Under the pieces are notes generated by a model. It ran no database searches and was not told where the DNA came from. It saw only the letters and a list, made by a program, of their open reading frames with translations. The position numbers were made by a program, and so were the translations under genes. 13,554 nt of DNA from CAZXYF01 sp964644705 (GTDB lineage Bacteria; Planctomycetota; Brocadiia; SM23-32), in assembly GCA_964644705.1 (NCBI GenBank), contig CAZXYF010000076.1, positions 1-13,554 of the forward strand, read 5' to 3'. Of the stretch, positions 1-7,130 are shown piece by piece; within the stretch, counting starts at the first letter, position 1, and each line of letters opens with the position of its first letter.

Positions 1-10
1 TAAGACCGCC

Positions 11-58
11 AAAAACAACGGCAGATTATGGTAAAGACGATGATAAAGACAAAGATTC
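11..58 (+). repeat. purine-rich hexamer repeat, copy A
   Basis: An intergenic block begins with ACAACGGCAG (15-24) and continues as degenerate six-base units such as GGTAAA, GACGAT, GATAAA and GACAAA. Related blocks with the same head (CAACGG followed by AG) occur at 6042-6078 and 6998-7046, so this is one copy of a dispersed repeat. It lies just upstream of the conserved element at 71-87. No open frame extends through it into a recognisable protein. Function is unknown. Confidence 0.55.
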
Positions 59-70
59 ATGCTTCTCGAA

Positions 71-87
71 ACGCTATTTTGGACAGG
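71..87 (+). promoter_or_regulatory. conserved element ACGCTATTTYGGACAGG (GH4 side)
   Basis: The 17-mer ACGCTATTTTGGACAGG lies about 184 bases before the GH4 start. A copy differing at one position lies at 3339-3355 on the - strand, upstream of the sulfatase and in the same orientation relative to its gene. A 16 of 17 match in the leaders of two glycan-related genes suggests a regulator site or a shared activator-dependent promoter core. TATTTT within it could serve as a weak -10, but I see no matching -35. The role is inferred. Confidence 0.5.
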
Positions 88-92
88 CCTGA

Positions 93-113
93 CCCATGGC
101 ACAAAACCATGGG
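93..113 (+). promoter_or_regulatory. hairpin in the GH4 leader
   Basis: A perfect 7-bp inverted repeat, CCCATGG (93-99) and CCATGGG (107-113), encloses a 7-base loop CACAAAA. It starts six bases after the conserved element. There is no following T-run, so it is not an intrinsic terminator. If transcription starts in or near 71-92 it would sit at the 5' end of the mRNA, where it could stabilise the transcript; otherwise it may be an operator. The sulfatase leader has no equivalent. Confidence 0.4.
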
Positions 114-270
114 GGCTAATCCCGATTTCGTTGTATTCACTCTCTTCCCTTCATACACTATTTGAAGATCGGGAGCAGGATCCGTTTCAGAAATATTGTG
201 ACTGTAATTTCACGTGCTCATCGGTCCGGCTTTTTCCGGCCGAGAGGCCACAGAACCAGGTAAAACTACA

Positions 271-1698
271 ATGAAAGACCACAGACCAAAGATTGCGTTT
301 ATGGGGGCGGGCAGCACCGTCTTTGCCAAAAATGTGCTCGGAGATTGCATGCTGGTGGAATCCCTGCGGGATATGGAGATTGCCCTTTACGATATCGATC
401 CGCAGAGGCTGAAGGACTCCGCCCGCATGCTTGAGCATTTGAATGAAAACATCAACGACGGCCGGTCCGAGATCCACAGTTATCTCGGGGAAGAGAACCG
501 CCGCTCGGCTCTGAAAAATGCCGATTACGTTGTGAACGCCATCCAGGTGGGTGGATACGAACCGTGCACCGTGACGGATTTTGAAATCCCCAGGGAATAC
601 GGCCTCCGGCAGACAATCGGTGATACCCTCGGTATTGGCGGCATTTTTCGAACCCTGCGCACTGCACCCGTCATGCTTGATTTTGCGCGCGACATGGAGC
701 AGGTATGTCCCGATGCCTGGATGCTGAACTACGTCAATCCCATGGCAATGGTGACTCCGGCCGTGTTGCGGGGTAGCGATATTCAATGCGTGGGGCTGTG
801 CCATTCGGTCCAGGTATGCCCGCGGCATCTGTTGAGCAACACCGGGCTGCTGGATGAATACGATGAGGAATCCCTTGAGGCAAAAATTGCCGGCATAAAT
901 CATATGGCATGGCTGCTGGAACTTACCGATGGGGAGAAGGATCTGTATCCCGAAGTGAAAAAACGGGCGGGAAAGCTTCTGGAGGAGATCCGGGAGGAAG
1001 GTGGCCGGCAGCTCCGGGAGCGTCTTGAGCAGGAATACGAGGATGATCAGGAGGCTCTGGAGGACCAGGCGAAATACCGGACGGCGACCGACATGACGCG
1101 GCTGCAGCTGATGCTGGATTTTGGTTACTACATCACTGAATCCAGCGAACATTTCGCCGAATACACGCCCTGGTACATCAAGGATCGTTACCCGGACCTC
1201 ATCGACGAGTACAACATCCCGCTCGATGAATATCCCCGGCGGTGCAGATCCCAGATCGAACAGTGGGAACGGAGACGGGAGACGCTGGTGAGTGACGGAG
1301 ATCTGTCTCATACGCGCAGCAACGAGTATGGTTCCTACATCATGGATGCCATGGAGACCGACGAACCGTATGAGTTCGGGGGGAATGTGATGAATGACGG
1401 CCTGATCGACAACCTGCCGTCAAAGGCATGCGTGGAGGTTCCGTGCACGGCCGACGCATCCGGTGTCCATCCCGAATCCGTGGGCGATCTGCCGGTGCAG
1501 TGCGCCGCGCTGAACCGCACGAACATCAACGTCCAGATTCTGACAGTGGAAGCGGTGTTGAACCAGCGGAAAGATTACGTTTATCAGGCGGCCATGCTGG
1601 ACCCACACACCGCCGGCGAGCTGTCACGTGATGACATCCGTTCGCTGGTTGATGACCTGTTTGAGGCTCACGGAGACTGGATCCCGCCGATGAGCTGA
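271..1698 (+). CDS. GH4 family glycosidase, alpha-galactosidase (MelA)-like
   Basis: This 475-residue protein is a full-length glycoside hydrolase family 4 enzyme. The family is NAD- and divalent-metal-dependent and cleaves glycosides by oxidation and elimination. The N-terminal Rossmann loop GAGSTVF is at residues 12-18, with YDID at 40-43 ending the second strand. NYVNPM (153-158), CHSVQ (177-181, Cys and His being the expected metal ligands) and GINHMAW (208-214) follow in family order. The CHSV signature fits MelA-type alpha-galactosidases better than the phospho-glycosidase members, but specificity cannot be read with certainty. There is no signal peptide, so it acts in the cytoplasm on imported oligosaccharides. 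The start at 271 is chosen because the NAD-binding strand begins directly after it; the in-frame ATG at 214 would add 19 residues unlike the family. The SD is weak (AGG at 258-260). It is convergent with the sulfatase. Confidence 0.9.
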   Translation: MKDHRPKIAFMGAGSTVFAKNVLGDCMLVESLRDMEIALYDIDPQRLKDSARMLEHLNENINDGRSEIHSYLGEENRRSALKNADYVVNAIQVGGYEPCTVTDFEIPREYGLRQTIGDTLGIGGIFRTLRTAPVMLDFARDMEQVCPDAWMLNYVNPMAMVTPAVLRGSDIQCVGLCHSVQVCPRHLLSNTGLLDEYDEESLEAKIAGINHMAWLLELTDGEKDLYPEVKKRAGKLLEEIREEGGRQLRERLEQEYEDDQEALEDQAKYRTATDMTRLQLMLDFGYYITESSEHFAEYTPWYIKDRYPDLIDEYNIPLDEYPRRCRSQIEQWERRRETLVSDGDLSHTRSNEYGSYIMDAMETDEPYEFGGNVMNDGLIDNLPSKACVEVPCTADASGVHPESVGDLPVQCAALNRTNINVQILTVEAVLNQRKDYVYQAAMLDPHTAGELSRDDIRSLVDDLFEAHGDWIPPMS

Positions 1699-1793
1699 AT
1701 CTGATCGTGGGGCATGGTCTGTTGCGCTTTTGCGCCCCGCCTGGAATCTGCGTCGATTATCCTGATTGGCGGTTTCCTGTGTTCCCTTGTTGA

Positions 1794-1818
1794 CATGGCC
1801 GCGAGTGCGGTGGCCATG
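1794..1818. terminator. hairpin between convergent GH4 and sulfatase genes
   Basis: CATGGCC (1794-1800) and GGCCATG (1812-1818) form a perfect 7-bp inverted repeat around an 11-base loop, which can itself add CCGC/GCGG pairing. It sits in the 139-base gap between two convergent stop codons, where a bidirectional terminator is expected. Neither side has a T-run, so intrinsic termination is uncertain. It may instead be a 3'-end-stabilising stem. Confidence 0.4.
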
Positions 1819-1837
1819 TGGGGAAAGCGCTTCGTGA

Positions 1838-3310
1838 TCAGGGTTCAAGTCCCAGCCGCTCAAACTGTTCGGGAGGCGCGTCGTTGGCCTTCATCTCGCG
1901 TTTGAGATGTTCGATCATGCGCCCTTCCAGTTCCTCATCCTCGATGGGATTCTGCTGTTTCGGGTCGGTTTCAAGGTCGAACAGATATGATTCGAGATCG
2001 TGCTCGCCACCCCCCACGTCGATTTTCATCGTCGGGCAACCCTTGGTGAAGGAGAAAGGCTCCGCCATGGTGGCGGTCTGCATTTCCTCCAGTGAAAACG
2101 GCTCGCACATGTGAGCCGGCATGTGAGTGTATTGATACAACGGCCCGTTTTCCGTGCCCGCCGGGGCCCGCATGTAGATGTAGCGTCCGTCCGTTACGTT
2201 GACGTGTCCTCCGTGCATCCCGAACAACCCGGCCTCGCGCACGGGGGTATCGTCAACAGCGGTTTGCCGCAGCGGCTGGCCCTGCATGTCCTGCGGCCGG
2301 TCGAGATCAAAATATTCAAGGAGTGTTGCGGGGATATCGATGGTCTGAACCAGGCTGCTGCGTCGTTCGCCGGCCACCTGCGAACGCGGATCCCACATGA
2401 ACAGCGGGGTCCAGGCGATTTCGTTATAGAACGGCATGAAGCATTTGGCCCAGCAGTCGTGCTCGCCCAGCAGAAAGCCATGGTCGGTATTCACAATCAA
2501 CATGGTATCTTCCCACAGTCCCAGGCGATCCATTCTGTCGAGAATTTTCCCCAGGTAATGGTCGCACATGCTGATCAGGGCCGCATTCAACATACGGTAA
2601 TGCTGGCTGAGTTCGGCATCCTCTTCGTCGATGGGACGATAGTCGGGCCAGTCGTTATTGAACCGGTTGAAATCGTAATCATACAGTTCTTTATAGCGTT
2701 CCGGAACAAAATACGGCTCGTGGGGGTCAAAGGTCTCGATCTGCAGGAACCAGTCGTCACAGTCATGGTTTCGCTGGAGGAAATCCAGTCCCATGGCCAC
2801 GGTTTTGGCCTGCGGCATGTCCGCTTCGTTTTGCATGTGTGAGCGGTTGATCCAGTCCTGTCGCAGCCAATCCGCCGGTCTGTTGGTGTGTTCGGTGTTC
2901 GGGTGCTGATAGTTTTCAGGATCGTTCAGGTCGCCGAAGCACGGGTCACCTTCCTGACCGCGGGAAATGCGCCAGTTTGTGTATTTGGTGTGGTAGTTGG
3001 CACCGCCTTCCTCCCAGTAGTGGTAGTGATCGCTCACCAGGTGGGAGGTGATTCCATTGCGTTTTAGAATCTCAGGCATCGAATCATCGAACGGCTCCAG
3101 AGGACCCCAGCTGCGGTGCAGGAAGTTGTAGCGCCCGGTGTGCAAATCCCGGCGCGCCGGCATGCAGGGAACGCTGCCGATGAAACTGCGGTCGAACGTG
3201 CATGTGCGTTCAGCCAGACGCTGGAAGTTGGGCGCATGCACCCAGTCGCATCCGTAGGGGGGCAGCATGTGCCGGTTGAGCGAGTCAAACATCACCATAA
3301 TAGCTTTCAT
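1838..3310 (-). CDS. type I (formylglycine-dependent) sulfatase
   Basis: This 490-residue arylsulfatase-superfamily enzyme hydrolyses sulfate esters, or possibly sulfamates. The activation signature CMPAR is at residues 49-53, continuing as RDLHTGR to residue 60; Cys49 should be converted to formylglycine by a modifying enzyme not encoded here. Metal and substrate residues include Asp9 near the N-terminus, DPH (195-197) and NTDHG (274-278), followed by GEHDCWAK. Length fits the family. No signal peptide is visible (MKAIMVMF starts the first core strand), so the enzyme is probably cytoplasmic and acts on imported sulfated oligosaccharides. The start at 3310 has a clear SD, AAAGGAA, about 8 bases upstream. 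The conserved 17-bp element is 28 bases before the start. The sugar isomerase remnant and recQ lie upstream on the same strand. The exact substrate is not readable from sequence. Confidence 0.93.
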   Translation of the reverse strand: MKAIMVMFDSLNRHMLPPYGCDWVHAPNFQRLAERTCTFDRSFIGSVPCMPARRDLHTGRYNFLHRSWGPLEPFDDSMPEILKRNGITSHLVSDHYHYWEEGGANYHTKYTNWRISRGQEGDPCFGDLNDPENYQHPNTEHTNRPADWLRQDWINRSHMQNEADMPQAKTVAMGLDFLQRNHDCDDWFLQIETFDPHEPYFVPERYKELYDYDFNRFNNDWPDYRPIDEEDAELSQHYRMLNAALISMCDHYLGKILDRMDRLGLWEDTMLIVNTDHGFLLGEHDCWAKCFMPFYNEIAWTPLFMWDPRSQVAGERRSSLVQTIDIPATLLEYFDLDRPQDMQGQPLRQTAVDDTPVREAGLFGMHGGHVNVTDGRYIYMRAPAGTENGPLYQYTHMPAHMCEPFSLEEMQTATMAEPFSFTKGCPTMKIDVGGGEHDLESYLFDLETDPKQQNPIEDEELEGRMIEHLKREMKANDAPPEQFERLGLEP

Positions 3311-3338
3311 GATGTGGTTTCCTTTGTTGAAGTTTGGT

Positions 3339-3355
3339 CCTGTCCGAAATAGCGT
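3339..3355 (-). promoter_or_regulatory. conserved element ACGCTATTTYGGACAGG (sulfatase side)
   Basis: Read on the - strand this is ACGCTATTTCGGACAGG, differing from the copy at 71-87 only at the tenth base. It ends 28 bases before the sulfatase start codon. If TATTTC acts as a -10-like core, transcription would begin in or near GGACAGG, giving a leader of about 30 bases containing the SD. No good -35 is visible, which would fit activator dependence. Confidence 0.5.
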
Positions 3356-3401
3356 CTTGAAGTGCCTGGTTCTTTGATACTTACGTTGAGTGAGCGGGCT
3401 G

Positions 3402-3602
3402 TCAGCCCCGAGAGTAAACGTTATCGACGAAACGGCGCAGGTTGCTGTGCCCGAGTTCGACCCCGGTCATGACGTCCTCAAGTCCCTCGAACTCGATTAC
3501 GTCAAATCCCATCTCTCTGGCCGTTTTCGGGACGGCGATCTGGGCCAGGTCTCCGGCATGTACGAGCCGGCTGTAACTGTAAGAGCTGACACCTATTTTC
3601 AC
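3402..3602 (-). pseudogene. sugar phosphate isomerase/epimerase remnant (internally deleted)
   Basis: This 66-codon frame starts at GTG, preceded by AGAGG about 7 bases upstream, ten bases after the recQ stop. Its first ~40 residues, beginning MKIGVSSYSYSRLVHAG and running to MGFDVIEFEGL, look like the N-terminus of the TIM-barrel sugar phosphate isomerase/epimerase (AP endonuclease 2) superfamily, whose members usually have 250-300 residues. The last ~28 residues, with LEDVMTGVELGHSNLRRFV, resemble the C-terminal helix region of the same family rather than a random tail. I infer an in-frame loss of the middle ~200 codons. It cannot form a barrel and should be inactive. Alternatives are a simple truncation or a small real protein. 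The stop codon overlaps a GGGCTG/CAGCCC inverted repeat (3396-3408). Confidence 0.6.
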
Positions 3603-3612
3603 AGTTAAACCT

Positions 3613-5811
3613 CTATGAGTTGTCGGAAACGGTGGGTTGAGCTGTGTCGCGTTTCATGAAGGCCCGGACGAGACGCGCTTCACCGTAGGTGACATCTTCT
3701 TCCGTTGCTTTGACGACCGGTGCCAGGCGATCGGTGCCGAGTTTGCTGAAGAGCTTCTGCAGGTGAGTGAAGGTGTCTTCATCGACAAACTGATCCTTCT
3801 CCACCGGTCGGTCGGCGAGTATGAGGCGTTCGATGTACCCGGCCACCGTGTCCGGTTTGATATTCCGGTGCTCGGCGATTTCCTCAATATTCATACCCTT
3901 TTTGGCCAGCTCCCAGGTTTTCTCAACAGTCGGCGTGACGTCGGATTTGGATTTTGTGGTGCCGGTCGATGTCGATGGTGGATTATCGGGCGGATCGATG
4001 TCCGGATTCTGGCGGAGGTATCGACGGATCTCGGTCATAAATGTTTCGCCGTAATTCTCAAGCTTGACGTCGCCCACGCCATGAACGTGACGCAGCTGTT
4101 CGGGCGTTGTGGGATAACTGATGGCCATCTCCCGTAGTGTTCGGTCGTGGAAGATGGTGAAGGCGGGCAAATCTTCGGCATCGGCCAGTTTGGAACGTAT
4201 GCCGCGCAGCCGGTTGAAAAGCTCCTCGTCGCAGGACGCGGTTTCAAAGGATTCTTCCTGGGAAACATCTTCTTTCCGTCGTGCTACTTCCAAAGACTCC
4301 TCACCCACCAGCACATCTCTGCCGTGCTGGGTCAATTTCAGAACAGGATACTGATCCCTCGTCTGATGGATGCAGTCGTGCGTGATGAGTTCGTCGATTA
4401 GCTTCCGCCAGTATTTTTTGGTCTTATCCGATCCAGCGCCGTATGTTTTTATTGTGTCCAGGTTGTTCTGACGAACGGCCTTTGTGTTGGCGCCGCTGAC
4501 GATGTCCACGATTTTTCCCGCTCCGTAGCGTTGATTGGTGCGGACGATGGCGGACATGAGGATCTGTGCCTCCCTGGTGATATCAATCTGTTCGGTGTCC
4601 GCTGTGCACACGTCGCAGGCCCCGCAGTTGTCCTCCTCGTATTCTTCGCCAAAATAGTTGAGCAACTGTCGGCGGCGACAGATGTTGACCGAGCCAAACC
4701 GGACCATCTCCGAAAGCTTATGGGAACAGCGCTCCTGCTCCTGTGGGTCATCCATCTCATTGATGAAATACCGTATGGTTGCGGCGTCGCCGGGACTGAA
4801 AAGCAGCAGGCAGTGGGCCGGATCACCGTCCCGTCCTGCGCGGCCGGTCTCCTGATAATAGCTCTCGAGGTTTTTGGGCAGATCACCGTGCACGACGTAT
4901 CGGACGTTGGGTTTGTCGATTCCCATCCCGAACGCCACCGTTGCCACAATCACATCGACGCGGTCGTAGTGGAACTCCTCCTGGTGTTTCCTCCGGGTGT
5001 TTTTGTTCAGGCCGGCATGATAGGGCAGGGCGCTGATGCCTTTGTCGGCCAGAAAGTCCGCGGTCGATTCAACGTCATCGCGGGTGGTACGATAAACCAC
5101 CCCCGATTGCCCCGCCCGTGGTCGCACAAATTCCAGAATTTGGTTGAGTACATTCTGTTTTGGCTCCACCTGGTAGAAAAAATTGGGTCGGTCGAAGGAT
5201 GCCCGGACCATGTGGGGATCATCCAGCTGGAGACGCCGCATGATGTCTTTTTGCACGCGGGGAGTTGCGGTGGCGGTGAATCCAGCCACGGGGCTGTCGG
5301 GGAATTCCGTCTTCAGTTCTTTAAGGTACATGTAATCGGGACGGAAATCGTGTCCCCATTCGGAGATGCAATGGGCCTCATCAACGGCGAAGAGGTCGAT
5401 GTTGATCTGCTTGAGTCGCGAGCGGAACCGATCAATCGTCAGACGTTCAGGAGAAATATACAGCAGATCAAGAGCGTTTTGATGCAGCTCGGCCAGCACA
5501 TCATTGCGTTCCTGCATCGTCTGGGAGCTGTTGTAGCAGGCCGCTGTTAGCCCGTTGGTGCGGGCGTTGTCCACCTGATCCTTCATCAGAGATATCAGCG
5601 GACTGATCACCACACAGGTCCCGTCCATCATGCTGGCCGGTATCTGGTAACACAGGGACTTGCCGCCCCCGCTGGGCATGACGACGAAGGCGTCCCGGCC
5701 GCCAAGTATCGCCTGGATCGTTTCCTTCTGGTGCGGCCGGAAACTGTGGTACCCGAACGTTTGCTTGAGGGTCAGGTAGAGTTTGGTCTCGGATTCTGGT
5801 AGATATTCCAT
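3613..5811 (-). CDS. recQ: ATP-dependent DNA helicase RecQ
   Basis: A 732-residue 3'-5' DNA helicase of recombination and fork repair. FGYHSFRPHQ (19-28) is the RecQ aromatic/Q-motif region, MPSGGGKS (45-52) is Walker A, DEAH (144-147) opens the aromatic-rich loop DEAHCISEWGHDFRP, and QETGRAGRDG (320-329) is motif VI. The zinc-binding segment has Cys378, Cys396, Cys399 and Cys402 in the standard spacing, followed by the RQC winged helix (about 405-510) and an HRDC domain (about 527-602). A Pro/Ser/Thr-rich linker (605-622) leads to about 110 extra residues with a helix-turn-helix segment (GMNIEEIAEHRNIKPDTV, 639-656) as found in some longer RecQ proteins; E. coli RecQ, about 610 residues, lacks it. 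AAGG precedes the start and a good sigma70-like promoter lies upstream. Confidence 0.97.
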   Translation of the reverse strand: MEYLPESETKLYLTLKQTFGYHSFRPHQKETIQAILGGRDAFVVMPSGGGKSLCYQIPASMMDGTCVVISPLISLMKDQVDNARTNGLTAACYNSSQTMQERNDVLAELHQNALDLLYISPERLTIDRFRSRLKQINIDLFAVDEAHCISEWGHDFRPDYMYLKELKTEFPDSPVAGFTATATPRVQKDIMRRLQLDDPHMVRASFDRPNFFYQVEPKQNVLNQILEFVRPRAGQSGVVYRTTRDDVESTADFLADKGISALPYHAGLNKNTRRKHQEEFHYDRVDVIVATVAFGMGIDKPNVRYVVHGDLPKNLESYYQETGRAGRDGDPAHCLLLFSPGDAATIRYFINEMDDPQEQERCSHKLSEMVRFGSVNICRRRQLLNYFGEEYEEDNCGACDVCTADTEQIDITREAQILMSAIVRTNQRYGAGKIVDIVSGANTKAVRQNNLDTIKTYGAGSDKTKKYWRKLIDELITHDCIHQTRDQYPVLKLTQHGRDVLVGEESLEVARRKEDVSQEESFETASCDEELFNRLRGIRSKLADAEDLPAFTIFHDRTLREMAISYPTTPEQLRHVHGVGDVKLENYGETFMTEIRRYLRQNPDIDPPDNPPSTSTGTTKSKSDVTPTVEKTWELAKKGMNIEEIAEHRNIKPDTVAGYIERLILADRPVEKDQFVDEDTFTHLQKLFSKLGTDRLAPVVKATEEDVTYGEARLVRAFMKRDTAQPTVSDNS

Positions 5812-5849
5812 CTGCCTTCTCGATTGGTGTTTGAGGGTCCCGAAAGACC

Positions 5850-5877
5850 ATTATATCACCCTGTGCGAGAGTTCCAA
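5850..5877 (-). promoter_or_regulatory. recQ promoter
   Basis: On the - strand, TTGGAA (5877-5872) is followed after 16 bases by a perfect TATAAT (5855-5850). The predicted transcription start near 5843 gives a leader of about 30 bases before the recQ ATG at 5811. This is one of the best sigma70-type promoter matches in the window. Confidence 0.6.
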
Positions 5878-6041
5878 TCGGGGATGGGTGATTGATAAAG
5901 GGATTGTCGGGTTCCCAGGGGGCAACGCGATTAAGTCATGTGCCCGTTGATCCCGAAGAAACGATTGTGTCGTAGTGAGTTCGGTCAAGTGGGGCATTTT
6001 TGGCGCGGTTAATCGCCCTGCTGTCTCTCGCTTTCTGCACT

Positions 6042-6078
6042 GCAACGGCAGCCGATGATAAAGACCCAGATAAAGAGT
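6042..6078 (+). repeat. purine-rich hexamer repeat, copy B
   Basis: GCAACGGCAG (6042-6051) is followed by GATGATAAAGAC (6054-6065) and GATAAAGAG. CAACGGCAG and GATGATAAAGAC both occur exactly in copy A (16-24 and 38-49), with a different number of units between them. It lies in the long spacer upstream of csp. Function unknown. Confidence 0.5.
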
Positions 6079-6530
6079 TTTGAGCACGGTTATCTGATCT
6101 CACAGCACCGAGAGTTATCTGCCGGGCTGTAGGCCCTAAACCAATTTGACACGGATGAAGGCCCGGCTTAAACATGTTTGCTCGGTAGCTGACGGGGAAA
6201 CATAATGGTCCACTTTGCGCAGTTGCAATGCGGAGGGGAGTACCGTAACATAGTACCAATTGATGCATTTGTGTATCGGATGATTGCATGACCAAAGTTG
6301 GTCTTATGACTCGCTTCAGGCGCAGATTCCGGTGACTATGGGGTATAGATTCACTTCCACCGCGGCCACGAGCCCGGGGAGTGATGAAGTGGTTGCCATT
6401 CTTCTCGGCAGTTCCCTCCCGTCGCAGAGAATGACGCTACTTGTGATGTCCCGGGTGTCACGGGTAATCTATCCACCTGTTGTCTGAATCATACCAAATG
6501 AGGACAGTGCAATTCGAAGAGCACGAATGC

Positions 6531-6550
6531 GGGCACATCTAAATGTGTCC
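6531..6550 (+). promoter_or_regulatory. hairpin upstream of the cold-shock gene
   Basis: GGGCACAT (6531-6538) and ATGTGTCC (6543-6550) pair over 8 bp with one G-T wobble around a CTAA loop, 38 bases before the csp start. A -10-like TAGAAT follows at 6557-6562 with no clear -35. Depending on where transcription starts, this is either an upstream operator or part of the 5' leader, where cold-shock genes often carry regulatory structure. Confidence 0.35.
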
Positions 6551-6588
6551 ACTTATTAGAATAGACGTTTTTTTCGAAAGATGACGCA

Positions 6589-6792
6589 ATGGCTAAAGGT
6601 ACAGTAAAGTGGTTTAGTGACGAGAAGGGTTTTGGTTTTATCGAATGTGACGATGGTGGCGACGATGTATTTGTTCACCACAGCGCGATTGAGGGAAGCG
6701 GCTACAAAAGCCTTTCCGAAGACGACGTAGTAGAATTCGAAGCTGAACAGAGCGAAAAAGGCCCTCGGGCCACAACGGTGAAGACGGTTTAA
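6589..6792 (+). CDS. cold-shock protein (CspA family)
   Basis: A 67-residue single cold-shock domain, the normal length of bacterial CspA proteins, which bind single-stranded nucleic acid and act as RNA chaperones. RNP1 is visible as KGFGFI (residues 13-18) and RNP2 as VFVHH (27-31), after the typical start MAKGTVKWF. It binds RNA in the cytoplasm; whether it is cold-induced cannot be told. It stands alone, flanked by long spacers, with a hairpin upstream and a strong terminator 31 bases after the stop. The SD is weak (AAAGATGA region at 6577-6584). Confidence 0.97.
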   Translation: MAKGTVKWFSDEKGFGFIECDDGGDDVFVHHSAIEGSGYKSLSEDDVVEFEAEQSEKGPRATTVKTV

Positions 6793-6800
6793 CTGATCGT

Positions 6801-6817
6801 CATATAACCGTTATATG
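6801..6817. repeat. 17-bp palindrome after csp
   Basis: CATATAAC (6801-6808) and GTTATATG (6810-6817) are perfect inverted repeats around a single central C, eight bases after the csp stop and seven before the terminator stem. The near-zero spacer fits a protein-binding site better than an RNA hairpin, although a shorter stem with a 3-5-base loop could form. Role unknown. Confidence 0.35.
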
Positions 6818-6823
6818 AATGAT

Positions 6824-6858
6824 AGCCATCGCGTGGAGGGACGCGATGGCTTTTTTTA
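6824..6858 (+). terminator. Rho-independent terminator of csp
   Basis: AGCCATCGCGT (6824-6834) and ACGCGATGGCT (6841-6851) form a perfect 11-bp stem around the loop GGAGGG, followed at once by a T-rich run. This is the clearest intrinsic terminator in the window and isolates csp from the IclR operon. Confidence 0.93.
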
Positions 6859-6997
6859 TTTTAACAGGATGGTTCGGCGTGGGGCGGGGATCCCGAATGA
6901 AGTTTTCAATCGGATTGGGGGGAATCGTCCATCGGTGTCGAATTATGCCAATAAACTCAGCAAAATGTTTCGTTTTTGTGCCGGTCACAGCACCGAT

Positions 6998-7046
6998 ACA
7001 ACGGAAGATGAAGGCAAAGACGAAGGTAAAGATGAAGGTAAAGATG
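6998..7046 (+). repeat. purine-rich hexamer tandem repeat, copy C
   Basis: After the head ACAACGG (6998-7004), seven AAG-initial hexamers run without interruption (7005-7046): alternating AAGATG or AAGACG with AAGGCA or AAGGTA, giving a 12-base period of about 3.5 copies. It is the most regular member of the family also seen at 11-58 and 6042-6078. A translated frame here would be Lys/Asp/Glu/Gly low complexity and stops within a few codons, so coding is unlikely. No other gene is visible in the 6859-7178 spacer. Confidence 0.7.
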
Positions 7047-7130
7047 TGAGATAGAACCCCTGAATGTAATAGAGGGTAACTTGCCCGTTGAACGGTAGTG
7101 TGGGCTGGACCGCGCTCTGGGAACTCCAAT

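Larger units (their letters stand above)
5878..6588. other. long non-coding spacer between recQ and csp
   Basis: No frame here resembles a protein or shows a convincing SD plus start. It holds repeat copy B (6042-6078), a perfect inverted repeat GCCGGGC/GCCCGGC (6121-6127, 6161-6167), a 14-bp palindrome GACCAAAGTTGGTC (6290-6303) and a lone TTGACA (6146-6151) with only a poor -10 (TAAACA) 17 bases on. Several 10-12-base words recur in the spacer after csp. The spacer may hold a decayed repeat or an unrecognised small RNA. Confidence 0.45.

Noticed and set aside
197..213. TGTGA...TCAC, a CRP-like site before GH4
   Set aside because: The half-sites are separated by 8 bases rather than the usual 6 and the flanks do not match.
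59..274. 71-codon frame starting in the GH4 leader
   Set aside because: It covers the conserved element and hairpin, lacks an SD and family resemblance, and overlaps the GH4 start.
187..1311. Long antisense frame of 374 codons inside GH4
   Set aside because: The opposite strand encodes a clear GH4 enzyme; this is a high-GC shadow with no recognisable motif.
1841..1853. GGGTTCAAGTCCC, resembling a tRNA T-arm
   Set aside because: It lies at the 3' end of the sulfatase gene, and no matching acceptor, D or anticodon stems are found upstream.
5936..6295. 119-codon - strand frame in the long spacer
   Set aside because: Composition is not protein-like, no SD, and it runs through repeat and inverted-repeat sequences.
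6998..7046. CRISPR-like array
   Set aside because: The units are short 6/12-base tandem repeats without spacers, and no cas genes are present.
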